5,670 nt of DNA from an uncultured Oscillospiraceae bacterium. Lineage in GTDB: Bacteria > Bacillota > Clostridia > Oscillospirales > Oscillospiraceae. Where the stretch lies: positions 1-5,670 of the forward strand of contig CAKUHW010000080.1 of the NCBI GenBank assembly GCA_934659415.1. Direction: 5' to 3'. The notes beneath the pieces were generated by a model. That model ran no database searches, was not told where the DNA came from, and was given only the letters and a program-made list of their open reading frames with translations. Every line of letters begins with the position of its first letter. Position 1 is the first letter of the stretch. A program made the translations under genes and the position numbers. This document shows positions 1-4,740 of this stretch, piece after piece.

Positions 1-1
1 C

Positions 2-949
2 GAGAAGACCGCCCGGGAGGTCAAGGGCGAGGAGGAGGTCCCGGCTCCGGAGAAGGAAAAGCTGGAGGACGTGCTGGCCGAGCTGGACGAGCTGTGCGGC
101 CTGGAAAAGGTGAAGGCGGACGTGCACAGCCTGATCAACCTGGTGAAGGTGCGCAAGCTGCGCCAGGAGGCGGGGCTGCCCACCCCGGCCATGTCCCTCC
201 ACCTGGTATTCATGGGCAACCCGGGCACCGGCAAGACCACGGTGGCCCGGCTGCTGGCCCGCATCTACCACTCTATCGGCGTGCTGTCCAAGGGGCAGCT
301 GGTGGAGGTGGACCGCTCCGGCCTGGTGGCGGGCTTCGTGGGGCAGACCGCTCTGAAGACCCAGGGCGTGATCGACAAGGCCATCGGCGGCGTACTGTTC
401 ATCGATGAGGCCTATGCCCTCACCAACCACGACTCCCCCAACGACTTCGGGCAGGAGGCCATTGAGGTGATCCTGAAGAATATGGAGGATCACCGGGACG
501 ACCTGATCGTGATCGTGGCAGGGTACACCGACCTGATGGGGGACTTCATCCACTCCAATCCCGGCCTGGAGAGCCGCTTCAACAAATACTTCTACTTCGA
601 GGATTACGACGGCGGCCAGCTGATGGAGATCTTCCGCTCCCAGTGCAGGCGGGGCGGGTACACCCTGGACGAGGAGACCGCAAAGGCGGCGGAGGAGGCC
701 TTCCGCCTGATGTACGAGCAGCGGGACGAAAACTTCGGCAACGCCCGGGACGTGCGCAACATCTTTGAGACCGCCATCGCCCGCCAGGCCGACCGTGTGG
801 CCGCCCTGGAGAGTCCCGGCAAGGAGGATCTGATGGCCCTGACCCTGGACGACCTGGACCTGCGGAACAACGGTGTCAGCGAACAGTCCGCCGCCGCGGA
901 GGTCTCCGGCGAGATCGCCGCGGAGCTGGAGCGGGAGCTGAAGGACTGA
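2..949 (+). CDS. AAA+ ATPase, SpoVK/CbbX-like (5'-truncated by the window edge)
   Basis: The reading frame is open to the left edge, so the true start lies upstream; 315 residues are visible. The first ~24 are charged and low in complexity (Glu/Lys/Pro rich) and look like a linker. One AAA+ module follows: Walker A GNPGTGKT (visible residues 72-79), a GFVGQT segment typical of the central pore loop, Walker B VLFIDEAY with the DE pair at about 135-136, a sensor-1-like VIVAGYTD, an ESRF arginine-finger region, and a GNARDVRN sensor-2-like motif. This arrangement matches the SpoVK/CbbX group of ring-forming ATPases, which remodel protein partners using ATP. The partner cannot be told from this fragment. 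A GTG at 71 could serve as a start, but the GGAGG before it is only about two bases away and the frame continues upstream, so a longer multidomain protein is more likely. The gene ends at a TGA, 12 bases before a strong terminator, and converges with the minus-strand block. Family call is firm; the cellular role is unknown. Confidence 0.88.
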   Translation, partial: EKTAREVKGEEEVPAPEKEKLEDVLAELDELCGLEKVKADVHSLINLVKVRKLRQEAGLPTPAMSLHLVFMGNPGTGKTTVARLLARIYHSIGVLSKGQLVEVDRSGLVAGFVGQTALKTQGVIDKAIGGVLFIDEAYALTNHDSPNDFGQEAIEVILKNMEDHRDDLIVIVAGYTDLMGDFIHSNPGLESRFNKYFYFEDYDGGQLMEIFRSQCRRGGYTLDEETAKAAEEAFRLMYEQRDENFGNARDVRNIFETAIARQADRVAALESPGKEDLMALTLDDLDLRNNGVSEQSAAAEVSGEIAAELERELKD

Positions 950-961
950 ACAGGACAGACA

Positions 962-993
962 AAACGCAGGGGGCTTCGCCGCCCCCTGCGTTT
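962..993. terminator. Bidirectional intrinsic terminator between convergent genes
   Basis: A perfect 13-bp inverted repeat (962-974 with 981-993) encloses a 6-base loop. The stem core is GCAGGGGGC/GCCCCCTGC, flanked by AAA on the left and TTT on the right, so either strand gives a GC-rich hairpin followed by U residues. On the plus strand it follows the AAA+ ATPase stop at 949 and continues into a T-rich stretch (TTTGCTGTTTATTTT). On the minus strand it follows the stop of the coiled-coil gene at 999 by six bases. One element can end both transcripts. Confidence 0.88.
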
Positions 994-998
994 GCTGT

Positions 999-1421
999 TT
1001 ATTTTGCCTCCCGGAGGTGCTGCTTCAGCACCTCTTCAATGGCGTCTACCCGCCACTCCAGCTTTTCGGTCTTGGCATCGATCTTGTCGTCCAGCCGCTC
1101 CAGAATGAGCGCATGGCCCTCAGCCAGCAGCTGGATGGCCGGCCGGATCTCATGGTCCAGAGATGCCTCCACCCGGATCAGCCGCTCGTCTATCCCGTCA
1201 AGCCGCTCGTCTATCCCGTCAAACCGCTCGTCTATCCCGTCGAGGCGCTTGTCTATCCCGTCGAGGCGTTCGTCTATCCCGTCGAGGCGTTCGTCTATCC
1301 CGTCGAGGCGTTCGTCTATCCCGTCGAGGCGCTTGTCTATCCCGTCGAGCCGTCCGTTGACCGGGGCCAGCTTTTCCTCCATCATCTGGCCGATCGCCTG
1401 CAGCAGTTCCTGCTCTGTCAT
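999..1421 (-). CDS. Hypothetical coiled-coil protein with eight RLDGIDE heptad repeats
   Basis: The product has 140 residues and a function I do not recognise. Residues 1-23 form a short Glu/Gln-rich helical head (MTEQELLQAIGQMMEEKL). Residues 24-79 are eight consecutive copies of the heptad RLDGID(E/K), one with Phe for the first Leu. Leu and Ile recur at 3/4 spacing, as in the a/d positions of a coiled coil. Residues 80-140 are another charged helical stretch (IQLLAEGHALILERLDDKI, then a Lys-rich end). There is no cysteine, signal peptide or membrane segment, so a soluble oligomerising protein is likely. The head and the QLLAEGH segment resemble small uncharacterised Clostridia proteins I recall, without a known function. 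The ATG at 1421 is chosen because AAGGGGGAG lies 6 bases upstream; an ATG at 1425 is in another frame. The gene has its own promoter and ends at a shared terminator. The repeat coding is real rather than a shadow because promoter, ribosome site, amphipathic heptad and terminator all agree. Confidence 0.8.
   Translation of the reverse strand: MTEQELLQAIGQMMEEKLAPVNGRLDGIDKRLDGIDERLDGIDERLDGIDERLDGIDKRLDGIDERFDGIDERLDGIDERLIRVEASLDHEIRPAIQLLAEGHALILERLDDKIDAKTEKLEWRVDAIEEVLKQHLREAK
1185..1352 (-). repeat. Eight tandem 21-bp direct repeats inside the coiled-coil gene
   Basis: Eight head-to-tail units of exactly 21 bp start at 1185, 1206, 1227, 1248, 1269, 1290, 1311 and 1332 and each encodes one heptad. 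A 12-bp core (plus strand GTCTATCCCGTC) is the same in every copy. The three units at 1269-1331 are identical; the outer units differ only in the first two to three and last six bases. The invariant core includes an ATA isoleucine codon in every unit, which is uncommon in this GC-rich DNA. Because 21 is divisible by three and the unit has no stop, gain or loss of units would keep the frame and only change coiled-coil length. Confidence 0.95.
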
Positions 1422-1452
1422 CCATGGCTCCCCCTTCCGTACACATGCCTGT

Positions 1453-1482
1453 ATTGTAACACCGGCGCCCGTGCACAGTCAA
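1453..1482 (-). promoter_or_regulatory. Housekeeping promoter of the coiled-coil gene
   Basis: Read on the minus strand, TTGACT (1482-1477) and TACAAT (1458-1453) are separated by 18 bp, close to the SigA/sigma-70 consensus. Transcription would begin near 1446, leaving a leader of about 25 bases that carries the ribosome site at 1428-1436. It sits 35 bases beyond the nrdG stop, so the gene can be expressed without nrdDG. No convincing terminator lies between nrdG and this promoter, so some readthrough from nrdDG is also possible. Confidence 0.75.
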
Positions 1483-1517
1483 GGCCTATTTCGCCGCCGG
1501 TCTCCTCCCTCCGGCTG

Positions 1518-2054
1518 TCACAGCCCGCTCCTGTCCCGGTCGGGCAGCAGCACGGGCCGCCCGGCAGCCCGGGTGGCGTTCAGGTCAATGAGACGCTGGT
1601 TGGCGCTGCCGCGAAAGCGCAGGGTCAGATCCTTCTGCGCCTCCACATACCGGCCGTCCACCAGCACGTCCAGCAGGGAGAGCAGCTCGTCCGTGACCTC
1701 ACAGCGGAAGTGCCCCTCCCGCAGCAGGTCCTCGTACACCGCGCCCGTCCAGCACCAGACATCCTTTCCCGGGCAGCGGCTGCGCACCCTGCGCAGGAAG
1801 GGGACCAGCGCCCGCTGGTTCTCCGGCTCCAGCGGCTCCCCGCCCAGAAGGGACAGGCCGCGGATGTGCCCGGGCCGCAGCAGGGCGATCAGCCGCTCCT
1901 CCGTCTCCGGGGTGAAGGGCTGCCCATAGTGGAAGTCCCAGGTCTGGGGCTGGAAGCAGTGGGGGCAGCGATTGGTGCAGCCGGACACGAACAGACTCAC
2001 CCGGACGCCCTCGCCGTTGGCGATATCGCAGTTTTTGATCTCTCCGTAATACAT
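1518..2054 (-). CDS. nrdG: Anaerobic ribonucleoside-triphosphate reductase activating protein
   Basis: NrdG is a radical-SAM iron-sulfur enzyme of the cytoplasm. It uses an electron and S-adenosylmethionine to create the glycyl radical on NrdD, so it is needed for anaerobic dNTP synthesis. The 178-residue product begins MYYGEIKNCDIANGEGVRVSLFVSGC. The cluster-binding cysteines are C26, C30 and C33 (CTNRCPHC), and GGEP at 71-74 is the usual SAM-binding motif. The late segment DVLVDGRYVEAQKDLTLRFRG and the NQRLIDL stretch are typical of this family, and the length is within the normal range. The ATG at 2054 is preferred because AGGGGGA lies 5 bases upstream and homologues start at this point. 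An in-frame ATG at 2084 would sit inside a hairpin loop and has no ribosome site. The gene lies 75 bp downstream of nrdD on the same strand, a standard nrdDG operon, with a terminator-like hairpin in the gap. Confidence 0.96.
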   Translation of the reverse strand: MYYGEIKNCDIANGEGVRVSLFVSGCTNRCPHCFQPQTWDFHYGQPFTPETEERLIALLRPGHIRGLSLLGGEPLEPENQRALVPFLRRVRSRCPGKDVWCWTGAVYEDLLREGHFRCEVTDELLSLLDVLVDGRYVEAQKDLTLRFRGSANQRLIDLNATRAAGRPVLLPDRDRSGL

Positions 2055-2059
2055 GAAAA

Positions 2060-2066
2060 TCCCCCT
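2060..2066 (-). promoter_or_regulatory. Ribosome binding site that fixes the nrdG start
   Basis: AGGGGGA on the minus strand ends five bases before the ATG at 2054. It lies just downstream of the hairpin at 2070-2100, so it stays single-stranded when that hairpin forms. This supports the 178-residue product over one starting at 2084. Confidence 0.75.
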
Positions 2067-2069
2067 GTA

Positions 2070-2100
2070 AAAAAGCAGGGACATACCGTCCCTGCTTTTT
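2070..2100 (-). terminator. Intercistronic terminator-like hairpin between nrdD and nrdG
   Basis: A perfect 13-bp inverted repeat, AAAAAGCAGGGAC (2070-2082) with GTCCCTGCTTTTT (2088-2100), has a five-base loop. In the direction of nrdDG transcription the GCAGGGAC/GTCCCTGC stem is followed by six T residues, the form of an intrinsic terminator. It lies 30 bases after the nrdD stop and just before the nrdG ribosome site. Since nrdG has no other visible promoter, this is more likely a partial terminator or an mRNA processing/stabilising structure that sets the NrdD:NrdG ratio than a complete stop. The A-run on the other side would also let it work on the plus strand. Confidence 0.75.
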
Positions 2101-2129
2101 GTATTGACCGGCCGCAGGCGCAGCCCGGC

Positions 2130-4304
2130 TTACAGGTGGAGCACCCGCTCCTTGATCTCCTGGGTGCGGCCCTGGTTCCAGTACTGGGTACCGATGTAGC
2201 CGCAGGTGCGGCGGGCCACGTTCATCCGGCTCTGGTCCGTGTTGCCGCAGTTGGGGCAGCGCCAGATCAGCTTGCCGTCGTCCTCCACGATCTCGATCTC
2301 CCCGTCGTAGCCGCACACCTGGCAGTAGTCGCTCTTGGTGTTCAGCTCGGCATACATGATGTGGTCATAGATGAACTGCATCACCGTGAGCACCGCGGGG
2401 ATATTGTCCTGCATATTGGGCACCTCCACATAGGAGATGGCCCCGCCGGGGGAGAGCGCCTGGAACTTGGCCTCCAGCAGGAGCTTGTCGAAGGCGTCGA
2501 TGGGCTCGGTGACGTGGACGTGGTAGCTGTTGGTGATGTACTGCCGGTCGGTCACGCCCTTGACGATGCCGAAGCGGCTCTGCAGGCACTTGGCAAATTT
2601 ATAGGTGGTGGACTCCAGGGGCGTGCCGTAGAGGGAGTAGTCGATATTCTCCGCCGCCTTCCATTTGGCGGTGTACTCGTTGAGCTTGCGCATGATCTCC
2701 AGGCCCAGCTCCTCCCCCTCCGGCTCGGTGAGCTTCTTGCCCGTCAGGCTGTACACGCACTCCCACAGACCTGCATAGCCCAGGGACAGGGTGGAGTAGC
2801 CGCCGTGGAGGTATTTGTCGATGGTCTCCCCCTTGGGCAGGCGCAGCAGCGCGCCGTGCTGCCAGAGGATGGGGGCGGCGTCGGACAGGGTGCCGGACAG
2901 GCGCTCATGGCGGCACTGGAGCGCCCGGTGGCACAGCTCCATGCGCTCGTCAAAGATCTCCCAGAAGCGCACCAGGTCCCGCTCGGCGGACAGGCCGATG
3001 TCCACCAGGTTCACCGTGACCACGCCCTGGTTGAAGCGGCCGTAGTACTTGGGTCTGCCCGCCTCGTCCACATAGGGCGTCAGGAAGGAACGGCAGCCCA
3101 TGCAGGTGTAGCAATGGCCCTCGCCGTTTTTGTCCACCTTGTTGCGCAGCATGATCTTCTCCGAGATGTAGTCGGGCACCATGCGCTTGGCCGTGCACCT
3201 GGCGGCCAGCTCGGTGAGATACCAGTAGGGAGTGCCCTCCCGGATGTTGTCCTCCTCCAGCACATAGATAAGCTTGGGGAAGGCCGGCGTGATCCACACG
3301 CCCTTCTCGTTCTTCACCCCCCGGTAGCGCTGGCGGAGGGTCTCCTCGATGATGAGGGCCAGGTCCTGCTTCTCCTGGGGGTTCTTGGCCTCGTTCAGGT
3401 ACATGAATACGGTGATGAAGGGGGCCTGGCCGTTGGTGGTCATCAGGGTGACCACCTGGTACTGGATGGTCTGGATGCCCCGCTTGATCTCCTCGTGCAG
3501 GCGCATCTCGGTCACCCGGTCGATCTTCTCCGGGGCCAGGTTCTCGCCGATCTCGGCCATCTCGGCCTCCACCTCCGCGCGGAGCTTCCTGCGGCTGATG
3601 TCCACAAAGGGGGCCAGATGGGTCAGGGAGATGGACTGCCCGCCGTACTGGCAGGAGGCCACCTGGGCGATGATCTGGGTGGCGATGTTGCAGGCGGTGG
3701 AGAAGCTGTGGGGCTTCTCGATCAGCGTGCCGCTGATGACCGTGCCGTTCTGCAGCATATCCTCCAGGTTCACCAGGTCGCAGTTGTGCATGTGCTGGGC
3801 GAAATAGTCCGCATCGTGAAAGTGGATGATGCCCTGCTCGTGGGCCTCCACGATATCCCTGGGCAGCAGGATGCGCTTGGTGATGTCCTTGGACACCTCG
3901 CCCGCCATGTAGTCCCGCTGGACGGAGTTCACCGTGGGGTTCTTGTTGGAGTTCTCCTGCTTGACCTCCTCGTTGTTGCACTCGATGAGAGAGAGGATCT
4001 GCTCGTCCGTGGTGTTGGACTTGCGCACCAGGGCCCGGGTATAGCGGTAGGTGATATAGTTGCGGGCCACGTCAAAGGCCCGCTGGTTCATGATCTGGTC
4101 CTCCACCATGTCCTGGATCTCCTCCACGCTGAGGGCCCGGTTCATGTTGCTGGCGGCGCTCTCCACATCCTCGGCGATGCGCCTGATCTGGACAGGAGTC
4201 ATGCGGGCGCTGGGCACCACGCTGTCATTGGCCTTGGTGACGGCGATCACGATCTTCTGCGGATCGAACACTACCTCCGCGCCGCTGCGTTTGATGATCT
4301 TCAC
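2130..4304 (-). CDS. nrdD: Anaerobic (class III) ribonucleoside-triphosphate reductase
   Basis: NrdD reduces ribonucleoside triphosphates to deoxyribonucleotides without oxygen, using a stable glycyl radical made by NrdG. The 724-residue product has an N-terminal ATP-cone, the allosteric nucleotide-sensing domain, at about residues 2-92 (KIIKRSGAEVVFDPQKI onward). The catalytic barrel follows, with HNC (C175) and GCRSF (C404), the positions expected for the radical-transfer cysteines, and the family motif NGQAPFITV at 291-299. Near the end is a zinc site made of two CxxC pairs (C661/C664 and C683/C686), then RRTCGYIGTQYWNQGRTQEI, in which G702 is the expected radical glycine. All key residues are present and the length is normal. 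The GTG at 4304 is chosen because AGGAGG lies 8 bases upstream and the protein then begins directly with the ATP-cone; the longer in-frame ATG at 4346 lacks a ribosome site. It is the first gene of the nrdDG operon, divergent from metK, and probably controlled by NrdR. Confidence 0.98.
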   Translation of the reverse strand: MKIIKRSGAEVVFDPQKIVIAVTKANDSVVPSARMTPVQIRRIAEDVESAASNMNRALSVEEIQDMVEDQIMNQRAFDVARNYITYRYTRALVRKSNTTDEQILSLIECNNEEVKQENSNKNPTVNSVQRDYMAGEVSKDITKRILLPRDIVEAHEQGIIHFHDADYFAQHMHNCDLVNLEDMLQNGTVISGTLIEKPHSFSTACNIATQIIAQVASCQYGGQSISLTHLAPFVDISRRKLRAEVEAEMAEIGENLAPEKIDRVTEMRLHEEIKRGIQTIQYQVVTLMTTNGQAPFITVFMYLNEAKNPQEKQDLALIIEETLRQRYRGVKNEKGVWITPAFPKLIYVLEEDNIREGTPYWYLTELAARCTAKRMVPDYISEKIMLRNKVDKNGEGHCYTCMGCRSFLTPYVDEAGRPKYYGRFNQGVVTVNLVDIGLSAERDLVRFWEIFDERMELCHRALQCRHERLSGTLSDAAPILWQHGALLRLPKGETIDKYLHGGYSTLSLGYAGLWECVYSLTGKKLTEPEGEELGLEIMRKLNEYTAKWKAAENIDYSLYGTPLESTTYKFAKCLQSRFGIVKGVTDRQYITNSYHVHVTEPIDAFDKLLLEAKFQALSPGGAISYVEVPNMQDNIPAVLTVMQFIYDHIMYAELNTKSDYCQVCGYDGEIEIVEDDGKLIWRCPNCGNTDQSRMNVARRTCGYIGTQYWNQGRTQEIKERVLHL

Positions 4305-4312
4305 TGTCGGTT

Positions 4313-4318
4313 CCTCCT
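4313..4318 (-). promoter_or_regulatory. Ribosome binding site that fixes the nrdD GTG start
   Basis: A full AGGAGG lies on the minus strand eight bases before the GTG at 4304. No comparable site precedes the in-frame ATG at 4346, which lies within a small leader hairpin (4331-4346, ATGGG/CCCAT stem) and inside an NrdR-like site. Confidence 0.85.
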
Positions 4319-4339
4319 CTTTCGCTCTCCATGGGAGCA

Positions 4340-4355
4340 GCCCCATATGTTGTGT
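4340..4355 (-). promoter_or_regulatory. NrdR-box-like site D (leader of nrdD)
   Basis: Minus strand ACACAACATATGGGGC agrees with the NrdR consensus as I recall it (acaCwAtATaTwGwgt) at 12 of 16 positions. The left half and core are good and the right half is poor. It would lie about +7 to +22 from the predicted nrdD start of transcription, where a bound repressor could block initiation or elongation. It shares the 11-mer ACACAACATAT with site C. Confidence 0.45.
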
Positions 4356-4366
4356 CAGATGCTCTT

Positions 4367-4382
4367 ACACTATACCAATATC
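4367..4382 (-). promoter_or_regulatory. Half NrdR-box-like site A overlapping the nrdD -10
   Basis: Minus strand GATATTGGTATAGTGT has a perfect right half (TATAGTGT) but an unrelated left half, 9 of 16 overall. The good half coincides with the -10 hexamer TATAGT, so part of the match could simply be the promoter. It is listed because box and -10 overlap is common for NrdR-controlled promoters. Confidence 0.3.
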
Positions 4383-4397
4383 TCGTAGCCTTGTCAA
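4369..4397 (-). promoter_or_regulatory. nrdDG promoter
   Basis: On the minus strand a perfect -35 TTGACA (4397-4392) and a -10 TATAGT (4374-4369) are separated by 17 bp. Transcription would begin near 4362, giving a leader of roughly 58 bases before the GTG. The sequence just upstream is AT-rich and includes a run of A residues near 4422-4427. The -10 overlaps half of an NrdR-like site, and other such sites lie on either side. Confidence 0.85.
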
Positions 4398-4405
4398 GGT
4401 GTTCC

Positions 4406-4421
4406 GCACTATATCTTGAAT
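4406..4421 (-). promoter_or_regulatory. NrdR-box-like site B, upstream of the nrdD -35
   Basis: Minus strand ATTCAAGATATAGTGC matches the recalled NrdR consensus at 12 of 16 positions, including most of the central AT core and the right half. It ends 8 bp before the -35 hexamer. The centre-to-centre distance to site A is 39 bp, not the 31-32 bp usual for a working NrdR pair. Confidence 0.45.
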
Positions 4422-4456
4422 GTTTTTTCTTTCACAGGGTCTTTTCAAACTATAAC

Positions 4457-4472
4457 ATACAATATGTTGTGT
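4457..4472 (-). promoter_or_regulatory. NrdR-box-like site C, between the divergent promoters
   Basis: Minus strand ACACAACATATTGTAT matches the recalled NrdR consensus at 14 of 16 positions, the best in the window. It lies about 95 bp upstream of the predicted nrdD start and 38 bp upstream of the metK -35. It also overlaps a small inverted repeat, AACATA-CAA-TATGTT (4454-4468). Its centre is 51 bp from site B, about five helical turns. Confidence 0.55.
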
Positions 4473-4510
4473 TTTCGGCCTTCGCGGGCGCAGGGCGGCG
4501 GAATTTCCTG

Positions 4511-4539
4511 TTGACAAGGGAATACGAAGCGGCTATAAT
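4511..4539 (+). promoter_or_regulatory. Consensus promoter of metK
   Basis: TTGACA (4511-4516) and TATAAT (4534-4539) are both perfect consensus hexamers, separated by 17 bp. Transcription would begin near 4546, about 14 bases before the riboswitch. An unmodified strong promoter fits a gene controlled mainly after initiation, by the riboswitch. Confidence 0.93.
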
Positions 4540-4559
4540 GGCCCTGCAACTGAACAATG

Positions 4560-4652
4560 CCTTATCAAGAGTGGTTGAGGGATCGGCCCGATGACACCAC
4601 GGCAACCTGCCTGCGGGCAAGGTGCCAATTCCGGCGGAAACGCAAGATGAGG
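4560..4652 (+). promoter_or_regulatory. SAM-I (S-box) riboswitch aptamer
   Basis: This is an RNA sensor that binds S-adenosylmethionine and turns off metK when SAM is plentiful. All the core parts can be traced. P1 is CCTTATC (4560-4566) with GATGAGG (4646-4652). P2 is GTGGT (4571-4575) with ACCAC (4596-4600), with a kink-turn-like GAGGGA and ATGA, topped by ATCG/CGAT. The loop GGC (4585-4587) can form the pseudoknot with GCC (4624-4626). P3 is ACCTGCC with GGCAAGGT, one bulged A. P4 is GCG-GAAA-CGC (4634-4643) with a GNRA tetraloop. The conserved GGCAACC and AAGGTGCCAATTCC strings are present. A terminator and metK follow directly. Confidence 0.96.
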
Positions 4653-4669
4653 GTGAAAAAACCACCAGA

Positions 4670-4697
4670 CCGCGCCGTTTCCGGCGCGGCCTTTTTT
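4670..4697 (+). terminator. Riboswitch-controlled intrinsic terminator upstream of metK
   Basis: An 8-bp all-GC stem, CCGCGCCG (4670-4677) with CGGCGCGG (4682-4689), closes a TTTC loop and is followed by CC and six T residues. It lies 17 bases past the aptamer and 43 bases before the metK start. This is the off state when SAM is bound. Two possible competing pairings can be seen: CGGCG of P4 (4632-4636) with CGCCG of the terminator arm (4673-4677), and GTGGTT of P2 (4571-4576) with AACCAC in the linker (4660-4665). Which one acts as antiterminator is not settled. Confidence 0.92.
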
Positions 4698-4740
4698 CAT
4701 CGCTTCTCAGGCAGTCAGTGTGCGGAAAGGATGAACTGTC

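Noticed and set aside
1185..1352. Repeat block as a CRISPR array
   Set aside because: The 21-bp units are directly adjacent with no unique spacers, and the period keeps the coding frame of a coiled-coil protein.
1219..1482. Alternative minus-strand frame starting at 1482 through the repeats
   Set aside because: It only translates the same repeats in another frame as an Arg/Asp/Pro string, covers the promoter, and has no ribosome site.
2055..2084. Longer NrdG starting at an ATG at 2084
   Set aside because: That ATG lies in the hairpin loop, lacks a ribosome site, and would add ten residues not seen in the family.
4305..4346. Longer NrdD starting at an ATG at 4346
   Set aside because: There is no ribosome site before 4346, and an AGGAGG lies 8 bases before the GTG at 4304, where the conserved ATP-cone begins.
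1017..4388. A 1123-codon open frame on the plus strand
   Set aside because: It lies antisense to nrdD, nrdG and the coiled-coil gene. Its product is a low-complexity Leu/Val/His/Gly-rich string with no domain, and such antisense frames are expected in GC-rich coding DNA and in a stop-free 21-bp repeat.
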